DNA of 64,000 bases from CAZMGV01 sp964621525 [NCBI: uncultured bacterium] (GTDB lineage Bacteria; JAGRBM01). The translations under genes were made by a program, and so were the position numbers. Location: assembly GCA_964621525.1 (NCBI GenBank), contig CAZUMS010000009.1:41732-105731 (forward strand), in the 5' to 3' direction. Under the pieces are notes generated by a model, which saw only the letters and a list, made by a program, of their open reading frames with translations, had not been told where the DNA came from and searched no databases. Below are positions 26,305 through 35,284 of this stretch, piece by piece. Position 1 is the stretch's first letter; every line of letters begins with the position of its first letter.

Positions 26305-29300
26305 TTACATGTTCCGCCGGTACCGGCCTCCGGCTTCGTAAAGCGCGTTGCTGATTTCGCCGAGCGAGCAGACCCGGACGGCGTCCATCAGGACGTCGAA
26401 GGTGTTGCCGCCCGAAAGCGCCGCGTTTTTCAGCCGTTCAAGCATTGCGGGCGCCTCGCGGCGGCCCCGTTCGCGGAACTCCTGGAGCCTCCGGAGCTGG
26501 GACCGCTTCTCGTCCCCGGTGGAGCGGGCCAGTTCCATCTGCTGCGGCACCGTATCCCCGGCGGGATTCCTGAACATGTTGACGCCGACGATGGGATACG
26601 AGCCGTCGTGCTTCCTGTGCTCGTAGAGCATCGACTCGTCCTGGATCTTTCCGCGCTGGTAGCCGGTCTCCATGGCCCCGAGCACGCCGCCCCGGGCCGA
26701 GATCGCCTCGAACTCCTTCAGCACGGCCTCTTCCACGAGGTCCGTCAGCTCCTCGACGATAAAGCTCCCCTGGTTCGGGTTCTCGTTCATCGCGAGGCCC
26801 CACTCCCGGTTGATAATGAGCTGGATGGCGAGCGCCCGCCGGACGGACTCCTCGGTCGGGGTCGTCACCGCCTCGTCATAGGCGTTCGTGTGAAGCGAGT
26901 TGCAGTTGTCGTAAACGGCGATCAGCGCCTGGAGCGTCGTGCGGATGTCGTTGAACGCCATCTCCTGCGCATGGAGCGAGCGTCCCGACGTCTGGACGTG
27001 GTACTTGAGCTTCTGGCTCCGCTCGCCGGCGCCGTAGCGGTCCCGCATGGCGACGGCCCAGATCCGCCGGGCGACCCGCCCGATGACGGAGTACTCCGGG
27101 TCCATGCCGTTGCTGAAGAAGAAGGAGAAGTTCGGGGCGAAGTCGTCCACCTTCATGCCGCGGGCGAGATAGGCCTCCACGTACGTGAAGGCGTTCGCCA
27201 GCGTGAAGGCGAGCTGGGATACGGGGTTCGCGCCCGCCTCGGCGATGTGATAGCCCGAGATCGATACGGAGTAGAAGTTCCGCACGCGGTTCCGGACGAA
27301 GTAGTCCTGGATGTCGCCCATCATCCGCAGGGCGAATTCGGTGGAGAGGATGCAGGTGTTCTGGCCCTGGTCCTCTTTCAGGATGTCCGCCTGAACGGTG
27401 CCGCGCACGGAGGCGAGCGTTTCCGCCTTCAGCTTCGCCGCTTCTTCGGGCGAGGGCTCCCGGCCCTTTTCCTTGACGAACCGCTCCCGCTGCTGGTCGA
27501 TGGCCGTGTTCAGGAACATGGCGAGGATCACCGGCGCGGGGCCGTTGATCGTCATGGAGACGGACGTGGACGGGTCGCACAGGTCGAAGCCCGAATAAAG
27601 GACCTTCATGTCCTCCAGCGTGGCGACGGAGACGCCGGAGTTGCCCACCTTGCCGTAGATGTCGGGCCTGGGGTCGGGGTCGGCGCCGTAGAGCGTGACC
27701 GAGTCGAAGGCGGTGGAAAGGCGCTTTGCCGGCATTCCCTCGGAGAGCCGGTGGAACCGGCGGTTTGTCCGGGCCGGGTCGCCTTCGCCCGCGAACATGC
27801 GCGTGGGGTCTTCACCCTCGCGCTTGAACGGGAATACGCCCGCCGTGAAGGGGAACGATCCGGGAACATTTTCGAGCAGGAGCCAACGGAGCAGGTCGCC
27901 GGGGTCCTCGTACCGGGGGAGGGCCACCTTGCGGACCCGGGTACCGGACAGCGACGTGCGGGTGAGGGCGCTGCGAATCTCCCGGTCGCGGACTTTCGTG
28001 ACGAGCTCGGGGCGGCGGTAGGCGTCGCGGGTTTCGGGCCAGCAGGCTAGCAGTTCGCGCGACTCCGCCGGCAGTTCCGCTTCCTTTGCCGCAAGGAGCG
28101 CGGCGAGTTCGCCTGACGGCTTCCCCGCCGCTTCGAGCAGTTCCTTCGAGCGGCGGAGCGCCGCCGCCTCGCGGGCGATCCGGGACTCCCGCTCCACCCG
28201 GTCGTGGTAGCCGCGGATCCCGGCGGCGATGTCGGAGAGGTAGCGCTCCCGCCCGGACGGAATCACCGGCGCGCGGTTCGTCGACGCCTTCACGGAAACC
28301 TTCGGGAGCTGTCCGCCCCGGCTCTTCAGGTTCTTCTCCTGGAGGCGGGCGTTCAGCGCCTGGTAGAGCGCCGTCACGCCGTCGTCGCCGAACCGGGCGG
28401 CCATCGTACCGAATACCGGCATGTCGTCCGGCTGCTTATCGAACAGGTTGAAGTTCCGCTGGTACTGCTTGCGGACGTCGCGGAGGGCATCCTCGCCGCC
28501 CCGGCGCTCGTACTTGTTGATGGCGATGAAATCGGCCTGCTCCAGCATCTCGATCTTTTCGAGCTGCGTGGCCGCTCCGAATTCAGGTGTCATCACGTAC
28601 AGGGAAAGATCCGACAGCGGGACGATGGACGAGTCCCCCTGGCCGATGCCGGAGGTCTCGACGATCACAAGGTCGAATCCGGCGAGCTTGCAGGCGCTGA
28701 CCGCGCCTGGCAGCGCCCGGGAGACCTCGGAGCCGGACTCACGGGTTGCCAGCGAACGCATGAAGATGCCGGGGTGCTCAATAGAGTTCATCCGGATCCG
28801 GTCGCCGAGCAGCGCTCCGCCGGTGCGCCGGCGGGTGGGGTCCACGGCGAGGATGGCGATTTTCAAACCGTCGCCGTGATCCAGCCGGAACCGGCAGACG
28901 AGTTCGTCGGTGAGCGAACTCTTTCCCGCCCCGCCTGTGCCGGTGATGCCGAGGACGGGAACCTTCAGCTTCGCCGCCTCCGCCGCAAGCGCGTCGCGGA
29001 CCGCGTCCGGACACACGCCATCGTCCAGCGCCGTGATGAGCCGGGCGAGCCCCCGGTGGCCGCCGGTGTGCAGGGCCTCAAGGGCCCCGGCCGGGGTCTG
29101 GGGGCCGTCTTTCCCGAGCGGGAAGTCCGCGAGGCGGACGACCTCGCCGATCATTCCCTGAAGGCCCATCTTCTGGCCGTCCTCGGGCGAGTAGATCCGG
29201 GTGACGCCGTAATCCTGCAGCTCCCTGATCTCGGATGGCACGATCACGCCGCCGCCGCCGCCAAACACCTTTACATGGGAGGCGCCCCGTTCCCGGAGCA

Positions 29301-29610
29301 GATCGACCATGTATTTGAAGAACTCGATGTGTCCGCCCTGGTACGAGGTGACGGCTATTCCCTGCACGTCCTCCTGAACGGCGGCGTTCACGATCTCGAG
29401 TACCGAACGGTTGTGCCCGAGGTGGATCACCTCGGCGCCGGCCTGCTGAAGCAGCCGCCGCATGATATTGATGGATGCGTCGTGGCCGTCGAAAAGCGAC
29501 GTGGCGGTCACGAACCGCACGTGGTTACTGGGGTGGTAGAGCTGCTGTTCCAAGCGGACCGTCCAGACCGCGCTCCGGCAGTCCGGTGCGGCGGCACCTA
29601 ACGTAGTCAA
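26305..29610 (-). CDS. icmF: Fused isobutyryl-CoA mutase with G-protein chaperone (IcmF)
   Basis: Protein of 1101 aa with all three parts of IcmF. B12-binding domain: DGHDASI at 41-47 with His43 as the likely cobalt ligand, then SYQGGH and VFGGGGG. MeaB/MeaI-like GTPase: P-loop [12 protein letters not shown] at 221-232, later [12 protein letters not shown]. Acyl-CoA mutase TIM barrel: [22 protein letters not shown] and the substrate/cofactor segment [17 protein letters not shown]. It interconverts isobutyryl- and n-butyryl-CoA (some homologues act on pivalyl/isovaleryl-CoA) using adenosylcobalamin, with built-in GTPase protection. It links to the B12 importer encoded elsewhere in the window. 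It converges on hpnE with a 3-nt gap. Confidence 0.93.
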   Translation of the reverse strand: MTTLGAAAPDCRSAVWTVRLEQQLYHPSNHVRFVTATSLFDGHDASINIMRRLLQQAGAEVIHLGHNRSVLEIVNAAVQEDVQGIAVTSYQGGHIEFFKYMVDLLRERGASHVKVFGGGGGVIVPSEIRELQDYGVTRIYSPEDGQKMGLQGMIGEVVRLADFPLGKDGPQTPAGALEALHTGGHRGLARLITALDDGVCPDAVRDALAAEAAKLKVPVLGITGTGGAGKSSLTDELVCRFRLDHGDGLKIAILAVDPTRRRTGGALLGDRIRMNSIEHPGIFMRSLATRESGSEVSRALPGAVSACKLAGFDLVIVETSGIGQGDSSIVPLSDLSLYVMTPEFGAATQLEKIEMLEQADFIAINKYERRGGEDALRDVRKQYQRNFNLFDKQPDDMPVFGTMAARFGDDGVTALYQALNARLQEKNLKSRGGQLPKVSVKASTNRAPVIPSGRERYLSDIAAGIRGYHDRVERESRIAREAAALRRSKELLEAAGKPSGELAALLAAKEAELPAESRELLACWPETRDAYRRPELVTKVRDREIRSALTRTSLSGTRVRKVALPRYEDPGDLLRWLLLENVPGSFPFTAGVFPFKREGEDPTRMFAGEGDPARTNRRFHRLSEGMPAKRLSTAFDSVTLYGADPDPRPDIYGKVGNSGVSVATLEDMKVLYSGFDLCDPSTSVSMTINGPAPVILAMFLNTAIDQQRERFVKEKGREPSPEEAAKLKAETLASVRGTVQADILKEDQGQNTCILSTEFALRMMGDIQDYFVRNRVRNFYSVSISGYHIAEAGANPVSQLAFTLANAFTYVEAYLARGMKVDDFAPNFSFFFSNGMDPEYSVIGRVARRIWAVAMRDRYGAGERSQKLKYHVQTSGRSLHAQEMAFNDIRTTLQALIAVYDNCNSLHTNAYDEAVTTPTEESVRRALAIQLIINREWGLAMNENPNQGSFIVEELTDLVEEAVLKEFEAISARGGVLGAMETGYQRGKIQDESMLYEHRKHDGSYPIVGVNMFRNPAGDTVPQQMELARSTGDEKRSQLRRLQEFRERGRREAPAMLERLKNAALSGGNTFDVLMDAVRVCSLGEISNALYEAGGRYRRNM

Positions 29611-29660
29611 CCGGCAGGGGCGCGGCCAGCCGCGGGGAGCGGGTTAACCGGGGCCCTTGC

Positions 29661-29680
29661 CCGTTCAACGGACTGAACGG
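29661..29680. repeat. Inverted repeat between plsC-like gene and icmF
   Basis: CCGTTCA (29661-29667), six-base spacer, TGAACGG (29674-29680). It lies ~50 nt upstream of icmF and ~58 nt downstream of the acyltransferase stop. It could be an operator of icmF or a hairpin ending the upstream message; there is no T-run to favour a terminator. Confidence 0.35.
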
Positions 29681-29737
29681 AGACGGCGGACATTCAGGAG
29701 GAGGCCGGGCCGGCGGCGCAGGTGTGCGGGCCGGAGC

Positions 29738-30469
29738 TTATGCGGCAACAAGCTCATGCAATATCGCGGCGCGGACTTCTTCCATTAACCTTGGCACCGA
29801 TGCCGAGTCGCCATCTGCGGGAAAGACCGGCGGGAGCACGGTCATGGTCACTTTCCCGGGGTCGTGGCCAAAGCCGCGGCCAAATGCTCCCGCTGCCGTT
29901 GAGGGATACTGCTCCACGACAGCAATTGGAATGACCGGAACTTTGCAGGCAACCGCCAGATCGAATGCACCCCGATGAAAACGGCCGAGTATTTCGCCTT
30001 TCGGGCGCCGTCCTTCGGGGTACATCAATATGGAGGTTCCCCGCTCAATGACCGGTCTGCATTGGCCGATCAGCATGGCGGATGAAGCTTTTGGCGGCAG
30101 GAAAATCTGGCCGGTTTTCACCGACATGACTCCGCCCAGTGGAAACTTCCGCAGATCGGCCCGGATGACAGCCCGCCAGTCGAGCCTGACGAACTGGGTA
30201 AAAAGGTACCAGTCCCATTCACTGCCGTGGTTGGAGACGAATACGCAGGGTTTCCCGGGAAGAAGGTGCTGGAGTCCGCGTGCTTCAGCCCTGATTCCGC
30301 AACCCCGGAGGATGCCGCCGGACCAGTACAGGCTTAAATGTTCATATCCCCATTCGGGTGTTTTGCCGCCGGCGAAGAACGCGCTTGCCACGCCGGCGAC
30401 GGCACCAGAGACCCCAGCAATGACCGAAAGCCTGTAAAGTGTCCGCAGGGTTTCAATGGGGGACTTCAC
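29738..30469 (-). CDS. 1-acyl-sn-glycerol-3-phosphate acyltransferase-like (PlsC family)
   Basis: Protein of 243 aa. Catalytic NHx4D block: SNHGSEWDWYLF; acceptor block: SILMYPEGRRPKGE (EGxR-type); an N-terminal hydrophobic segment (VIAGVSGAVAGVASAFFAGG) tethers it to the membrane. The family acylates lysophosphatidate or similar lysolipids. The start is GTG at 30469, overlapping the stop of the upstream gene by 4 nt (GTGA), so it is the last gene of a three-gene overlapping operon with a PAP2 phosphatase, which fits lipid remodelling. Exact substrate unknown. Confidence 0.8.
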   Translation of the reverse strand: MKSPIETLRTLYRLSVIAGVSGAVAGVASAFFAGGKTPEWGYEHLSLYWSGGILRGCGIRAEARGLQHLLPGKPCVFVSNHGSEWDWYLFTQFVRLDWRAVIRADLRKFPLGGVMSVKTGQIFLPPKASSAMLIGQCRPVIERGTSILMYPEGRRPKGEILGRFHRGAFDLAVACKVPVIPIAVVEQYPSTAAGAFGRGFGHDPGKVTMTVLPPVFPADGDSASVPRLMEEVRAAILHELVAA

Positions 30470-31620
30470 GGCAGGCTCTCCAGCTTCACGATCCAGCGCG
30501 ACGGCGGACTGTCCAGCGACTTTGCCAGCGAAGCCGAAAAATCCGGTGACTGCATCGACTCGTACCAGTCTCTTCCACCCAGCACTGCGACTCTCTGTCC
30601 GAGCAGAACTGTTTCCCGGTCGCCGGCCGCCTCGCCCCAGTTTTTGCCGATGTCGTCGACGCGGTAGCCGATCACCGTGCTGGTCCTTCCGGGTTCCATA
30701 TACAACCGGGGGTTCAGCTTGACCGCACTTCCATTTAGCTCAAGCCAATGGAGAAAAGCCCCGGACGGGTTCGCCAGCACCATCCACTGATAGGCCGAAC
30801 CGGTCCTTATGCCTGCTAAAGGCCGGCTGCTTGCGGCTCCTGGAAGGAGAACCAGCGTGTCGTGCGAAACCTCGAAACCGTTATACAGGGTGATACCGGA
30901 ACCCAGATTCATGACAATGCCAGGAATGGCGATCTCGATATCCTGAAGCACCAGATTATCGCAGACCAACAGCTTCTGCTCCCGGGGCTCAACGTACCTG
31001 ACCAGTGCGCGAACAGATGCTTCTGACCGGCGAAGGGAGCAGGACTTTCCATTCTCCAGCGACATTGCAGTCCACCGGAAATCCTTTTCGGTCCGGCTGG
31101 TTGGTATGACGCCAAAAATGAGCGCTTCGAATCGAAGCCGGATTGCATCGGCCAGGTTCCTCTCCGCACCGGGCAGCCGCAAATTCCTGAAGAACCCGGA
31201 ATTTCCGGGGAATTTTGCTTCCAGATAGGATCCCTGAAACGAACCGGCAGTCATTCGCTCGTTTCCGGCGGCCGGGGTATCCAGCTTCACCAGAAAGCCC
31301 TCGCGCCGTTCCTGCCCGTCACTGGTCTGCACGGTGATCCGGCCTTTGGCGTCTTTCGGGATGCCTGTACCGGCGGGGCCCATCCGCCCGGCGCGAAAAT
31401 GAAGCTCAAAGCGATCCGGAGCCGTACCTGCAAGCGTGTCGGTCTCCAGATCGACCCAGCCGGTTTCATCACGGGTTCGAAGCGCCCATGGTCCCGGATC
31501 GGAAATCCCGACCGAAACATGATCGAATATCCCGTTCCGGGTAAATTCTGCGGGTTTGGCGGTCACAGGTGTTCCATTCATGGCGGCGGCAAAGAGGCAG
31601 GCGAATCTCAGAAAGCCCAC
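30466..31620 (-). CDS. Secreted protein of unknown function, 384 aa
   Basis: I do not recognise a family. A short signal peptide is likely (GFLRFACLFAAAMNGTPVTA, cleavage after TA). The rest is predicted mainly beta, with alternating hydrophobic strands (LVLQDIEIAIPGIVMNLGSGITLYNGFEVSH). It starts at GTG 31620, overlapping the end of the PAP2 gene by 13 nt, and its stop overlaps the start of the PlsC-like gene. A role in the periplasm or on lipids is inferred from the operon only. A segment (IRLRFEALIF through the SLRR and GSGITLYNGFEVS blocks) resembles, weakly, part of the secreted protein at 32957-34441. Confidence 0.6.
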   Translation of the reverse strand: MGFLRFACLFAAAMNGTPVTAKPAEFTRNGIFDHVSVGISDPGPWALRTRDETGWVDLETDTLAGTAPDRFELHFRAGRMGPAGTGIPKDAKGRITVQTSDGQERREGFLVKLDTPAAGNERMTAGSFQGSYLEAKFPGNSGFFRNLRLPGAERNLADAIRLRFEALIFGVIPTSRTEKDFRWTAMSLENGKSCSLRRSEASVRALVRYVEPREQKLLVCDNLVLQDIEIAIPGIVMNLGSGITLYNGFEVSHDTLVLLPGAASSRPLAGIRTGSAYQWMVLANPSGAFLHWLELNGSAVKLNPRLYMEPGRTSTVIGYRVDDIGKNWGEAAGDRETVLLGQRVAVLGGRDWYESMQSPDFSASLAKSLDSPPSRWIVKLESLP

Positions 31621-32267
31621 GGAACCCCCCGGCGCCGGAATTCCGGCTCAACAACCAGATAATGCACAGTGGTTGCCAGGATCACTCCTGCAACTCCGTC
31701 CACCAGGTAATGACGCTTGAGCAGCAGAGTACTCGCAAATACCGAAATCCAGATCAAGATCGAGAGGACGGATATTTTCACCGAAACCCTGAGAAGCGAC
31801 AGGCAAGCCAGTGTCGTTATCGCGACATGCAGTGATGGGAAGGCGTTCCAGCCCCGGTCGTTTAGCCAAGGAAGACGGGGCAACAGGAACGAATCGATCC
31901 CGCCAGTGACCGGCGGGGGAACACATCTGACAGGGATCAGCAGGAAAAGCGCAAATGAAACGATCATGGCGATCAGATAGGCGACCGCGCCGCGTCTCAT
32001 ATAATGGGACTGTGGAAACGGAAATACCGGCGCAATAATAATCACGTATCCCAGGCAATAGGGAATTGCAGCCCAGCTGGCATACGGGATCATGGCTTCG
32101 ATACCGATCGATAGATCATAGCCTTGCCGTTCCCCCAGGATTTTCGGAATGCTGAGGTAACCCGCCGCAAAAACGGTTCCCACGAGAACGCTCCAAAAGA
32201 GGAATTCGGAGAAATTCCAGCCTTGCCCGGCGTCTGATCGTCCGGGTGCAAATACGGTCAGCCTCAT
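31608..32267 (-). CDS. PAP2-superfamily membrane phosphatase/phosphotransferase
   Basis: Protein of 219 aa with about six membrane helices. PAP2 motif 2 is WNAFPSLHVA and motif 3 is LLKRHYLVDGVAG, with the catalytic His in each; motif 1 (KX6RP) is not obvious, which is common in the PAP2_3/inositol-phosphoceramide-synthase branch. It should dephosphorylate or transfer phosphate on lipid phosphates at the outer leaflet. I chose ATG at 32267; the frame is open to 32543 but the extra ~90 residues have no membrane or domain character and run into the attachment-site repeat. First gene of the overlapping operon with the secreted protein and PlsC-like gene. Confidence 0.72.
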   Translation of the reverse strand: MRLTVFAPGRSDAGQGWNFSEFLFWSVLVGTVFAAGYLSIPKILGERQGYDLSIGIEAMIPYASWAAIPYCLGYVIIIAPVFPFPQSHYMRRGAVAYLIAMIVSFALFLLIPVRCVPPPVTGGIDSFLLPRLPWLNDRGWNAFPSLHVAITTLACLSLLRVSVKISVLSILIWISVFASTLLLKRHYLVDGVAGVILATTVHYLVVEPEFRRRGVPWAF

Positions 32268-32484
32268 GGCGATTTCATTCTGGCGCTTCAGATTGGCGGA
32301 GAGGAGCGGCTCCGTATTTCCACAGGCCGGTGGTATTATGGCACATCCTGCGGTTCCCCGCTCGCAAGATCGCCACGTATCCCCGGTGACGTCCTCAATA
32401 TCCACAATTGAATCACCAGAAGATCGCCGAAAATGCATTAGATAGGGAAGGTTAAAGGTTATTCCGGGGATATTTGCGCTTTGG

Positions 32485-32525
32485 GGGACTCGAACCCTCG
32501 GCCTACGGCTTATGAGGCTCCCAAG
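32485..32525 (+). repeat. Left copy of tRNA-derived direct repeat (attL candidate)
   Basis: It aligns without gaps to 63960-64000: 39 of 41 bases agree, with differences at 32501 (g/a) and 32520 (c/g). On the minus strand it reads from the anticodon-stem 5' side through the anticodon loop CTCATAA to the T-loop TTCGAGT. Unlike the right copy, it is not followed by a tRNA acceptor strand or CCA. Confidence 0.75.
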
Positions 32526-32760
32526 GAAGGTTTCCATAAACATCTACCAGAGCCCGGAGATGGCGGAAAGGATTGTGGAAACGGGCAGGGCGGGATTCCG
32601 CTGGAGTCCGTTGGAAAACACCCATTTCCGGGGCGTTTGGCTACAGATTGGCTGTATTGGAATGCCGCTGGCCGTGTGACGGGTATAGAAGCACACCAAG
32701 GCGTAATTCTTGGACGCGCTAATGCGAATTTCGGGATGTACAGGCGATACGCCTTACACC

Positions 32761-32887
32761 GCACCATCACGTCATCCGGGCTCCGGCATCGAGCTTGATG
32801 ACTTCGGCGTCAAACATACTGTTCTCGACGATCTGGCAGACAAGCATTCCGATTTCACGCGGATTGCCGAGGCATTTGGGGAACAAC
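32761..32887 (-). pseudogene. Partial duplicate of the 3' end of the adjacent dehydrogenase gene
   Basis: About 125 bases match 34435-34561, the last ~40 codons and stop of the short-chain dehydrogenase gene at 34441-35211, with only about five substitutions (for example at 32811, 32818, 32850, 32856, 32874). The match starts a few bases beyond the stop codon and breaks off inside the coding part, so it is a gene fragment without a start. It lies just past the stop of the secreted-protein gene, the same place relative to that gene as the intact dehydrogenase end is to its start. Confidence 0.75.
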
Positions 32888-32956
32888 AACAACGCGCTGA
32901 AGCCGTTCGGCGAAGTTTATCCCGAGCAGGGTCGAGGGCACGCCCGTCACTAACGC

Positions 32957-34441
32957 TCAAAGTTCTCTGCCCGTGGCAGTATACGTTCCGGCCGGCGCCG
33001 GTCTCAGTGTCTCTCCGGATCCTTCCAGAACCGGGAGGTATCTGATCATGAACTGGATGCGGTGGTCTCCGGGAGGCACTTTGAGGGCGTCCGCCCGTAT
33101 ACCGACGAATTCGTCCCCCGGTTCTCTCTCGGGCCTCCATCTGGCTTCTGAATCGTCCCGGTAGTCCAGATTCAGCGTCAGGCCACGTGACTTGAATCCG
33201 TCGGACATGTCGAATTCGACCAGCATCTCGCTGTATCCCGGAAAAACCAGCGAAAACCACTTGTGATCCCTCGTTTCCAGCGAGCCTTCCTCCGAAGACA
33301 TGGAACCGTCAAGATTGAACACACCACTGTTCCTGGGCGACTTCAGCCGCGTACCTCTGGCCGCATTGCTCAAATCCAGGCCGAACGTCACTTCACTCCC
33401 GCTGCGAAGTGCCAGCCGCGGATCAAACGGCACCTGAACAAGCAGCGGAACGATCATTCCATCAGGATAAAAAATATAATTGACGTAGGCCTTCGGAGTA
33501 ACACGGAGGAAAAGGAACTCCAGCCAGAACAGGTTGCGGCGGATGACCCGGACCGGGCCGTCCTTGGAGGCGATCGTACGTGACTGAACGTCTTCTTCAT
33601 CGAAGTTGATGGTAAACAGCGCCATGGTTTTCAGCCTGAGGCGCAATTTGAAGCGGTCGAGCAGATTGGGGCTGAATGAATCCACGCCCGTGCGGCTGTA
33701 GAACCCGTCCATGATGAAGGGGTGGGTGTTGTCGAAGTCCACCACTGCAAATGCCGACTGGATTTCCTGGGCTCTTGCGTTGTAGCTGACGTAATCCGTG
33801 TCCGAAGCGGCAGGTGGGCTGTCAAATGCACCGGCGTAGACGAAACCTGCCAGTTCGCCGGAAGTGCCGGTCACTTTCAGCTCGATCCATACTTTTGCCT
33901 TCGGCCGGGTGACGGATTCGGCGATCTTTTCACCGGCATCCCAAGCCATAAAAGCCAGCTCGTCATTGGTGTCGAAAACGGACAGATCTTCCGGAGAGCC
34001 CCACATCTGTTCGTATTTTTCGAGAGAAACCGCATCCATTCCGGCGTTTGCAAGTCGCTCCCGTTCGGCCTTCCATCGTTTGGAACGATCGTGCGAACTA
34101 TCCCGCTCCTGCTCCAGGCTGAAGATGTATTCGCCCTCGATGTCTTTCTTGTCGATCTGAAAGGGGATTGGAGAGAGAGCGCCATTCCTGACGGCAAAGA
34201 TACCGATGTTCGGGATCCTGGAGCCGACAAGCCCCTGAACGGGAGCGCCGGTAATCACTACCGGGCCGGACAACCGGCTCGACCGGAAGGCGCTGAAAGC
34301 ATTGCGTACTCCGTTTTCAAGACTGCCCGTGCCGGGCGAGAAGGAATGACCGGCCTGTGGCAGATGGAGCAGGACAAAGCTGGCAACCAGCAGATACCTT
34401 TGCACGTATCCCGTTTTTCTGGCCGACGTGTTCAGCACCAT
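32957..34441 (-). CDS. Secreted protein of unknown function, 494 aa
   Basis: I do not recognise a family. A signal peptide is clear (VQRYLLVASFVLLHLPQAGHS). The mature part is mostly beta-strand-like with acidic loops; recurring features are SGPVVITGAPVQGL near the N-terminus, a charged stretch around residues 110-140 (EQERDSSHDRSKRWKAERERL), and AYVNYIFYPDGMIVPLLVQVPFDPRL in the middle. The ATG at 34441 overlaps the stop of the dehydrogenase gene as TGATG, so it is translated with it. An exported partner for hydrophobic substrate capture would fit the operon, but this is inference. Confidence 0.62.
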   Translation of the reverse strand: MVLNTSARKTGYVQRYLLVASFVLLHLPQAGHSFSPGTGSLENGVRNAFSAFRSSRLSGPVVITGAPVQGLVGSRIPNIGIFAVRNGALSPIPFQIDKKDIEGEYIFSLEQERDSSHDRSKRWKAERERLANAGMDAVSLEKYEQMWGSPEDLSVFDTNDELAFMAWDAGEKIAESVTRPKAKVWIELKVTGTSGELAGFVYAGAFDSPPAASDTDYVSYNARAQEIQSAFAVVDFDNTHPFIMDGFYSRTGVDSFSPNLLDRFKLRLRLKTMALFTINFDEEDVQSRTIASKDGPVRVIRRNLFWLEFLFLRVTPKAYVNYIFYPDGMIVPLLVQVPFDPRLALRSGSEVTFGLDLSNAARGTRLKSPRNSGVFNLDGSMSSEEGSLETRDHKWFSLVFPGYSEMLVEFDMSDGFKSRGLTLNLDYRDDSEARWRPEREPGDEFVGIRADALKVPPGDHRIQFMIRYLPVLEGSGETLRPAPAGTYTATGREL

Positions 34442-35211
34442 CACGTCATCCGGGCTCCGGCATCGAGCTTGATGACTTCGGCGTTAAACATGCTGTTCTC
34501 GACGATCTGGCAGACGAGCATCCCGATTTCACGCGGATTGCCGAGGCGTTTGGGGAACAGCGGAATCAGCTTCAGCGCTTCCGTCACTTTCTCCGGCATC
34601 CCTTTCAGCATCGGAGTATTGAAGATCCCGGGTGCGATCGAATTAACCCGGATGCCATAACGGGCAAGATCCCGTGCGATCGGAAGCGTCATGCCGACGA
34701 TGCCGGCTTTCGATGCCGAATAGGCCGCCTGCCCGGCCTGGCCCTCGTAGGCGGCCGCTGAAGAGATGTTGACGATGACGCCGCGTTCCAGATCCGCACC
34801 AATACCTTCGTTTTTGATCATTCTGGAAGCTGTGTGCTTCAGGACGTTAAACGTCCCGGTCAGGTTCACGTCGATAACCTTTTTCCAGGTATTCAGCGGG
34901 AAGACGTTGCCCTTGTCGTCGGCTGTTTTGGCGGCGAAAGGAACGCCCGCACAATTCACACAGATATGAACGGCGCCGAACAGATCGACGGTCTTTTCTA
35001 CACCGGCGACAACGGCCTCTTCGTCCGACACATCCACAATTGCATAGGCCGATTTATCAGCACCGAGCGAGACGACAGCCTCCTTGCAGGCATCTTCATT
35101 CAGATCGAAGATCATCACTTTTGCGCCTTTGGCGGCGAGTTCTTCGCAAGTGCCTCGTCCGATACCGGACGCCCCGCCGGATACAATTGCAATCTTTCCT
35201 GGTATCTCCAT
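34441..35211 (-). CDS. Short-chain dehydrogenase, 3-hydroxyacyl-CoA dehydrogenase type II-like
   Basis: NAD(P)-dependent SDR of 256 aa. Cofactor motif SGGASGIGRG, DVSD for adenine, NCAG, catalytic Ser in VNISSAAAYEG and YSASK, then NSIAPGIFNTPMLKGMPEKV. The last block, with LGNPREIGMLVCQIVEN, resembles HSD17B10-type 3-hydroxyacyl-CoA dehydrogenases, which oxidise beta-hydroxyacyl-CoA esters including branched and steroid ones. I chose ATG at 35211; a GTG directly before it is possible. It lies 73 nt after the acyl-CoA ligase gene and is coupled to the secreted-protein gene. Its 3' end is partly duplicated at 32761-32887. Confidence 0.85.
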   Translation of the reverse strand: MEIPGKIAIVSGGASGIGRGTCEELAAKGAKVMIFDLNEDACKEAVVSLGADKSAYAIVDVSDEEAVVAGVEKTVDLFGAVHICVNCAGVPFAAKTADDKGNVFPLNTWKKVIDVNLTGTFNVLKHTASRMIKNEGIGADLERGVIVNISSAAAYEGQAGQAAYSASKAGIVGMTLPIARDLARYGIRVNSIAPGIFNTPMLKGMPEKVTEALKLIPLFPKRLGNPREIGMLVCQIVENSMFNAEVIKLDAGARMT

Positions 35212-35284
35212 CACTCTCTCTTTGCAGTTTGCATCGCAGGGTATTTGCTCCGGGTGTGGTGATCGCCTCCCTGCAGGCGTATGC

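Larger units (their letters stand above)
32268..32956. other. Gene-free junction region of the island's left end
   Basis: About 690 bases without a credible gene. It contains the left copy of the tRNA-derived repeat (32485-32525) and a partial duplicate of a dehydrogenase gene end (32761-32887). The stretch between them (32526-32760) shows no family resemblance in any frame. One frame across the repeat reads GDSNPRPTAY, a well-known artefact of tRNA 3' ends. Confidence 0.6.

Noticed and set aside
26608-28050. Long plus-strand open frame opposite icmF, and many similar long frames opposite other GC-rich genes
   Set aside because: The translations are His/Arg/Gly/Asp-rich and match no family; they mirror the codon bias of the true gene on the other strand.
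32485-32525. A second complete tRNA at the left repeat
   Set aside because: The T-stem is imperfect there, no acceptor strand or CCA follows, and the anticodon stem does not pair.
32481-32798. Open frame starting GDSNPRPTAY
   Set aside because: This peptide is the familiar false translation of tRNA 3' sequences; the DNA is the left attachment-site repeat.
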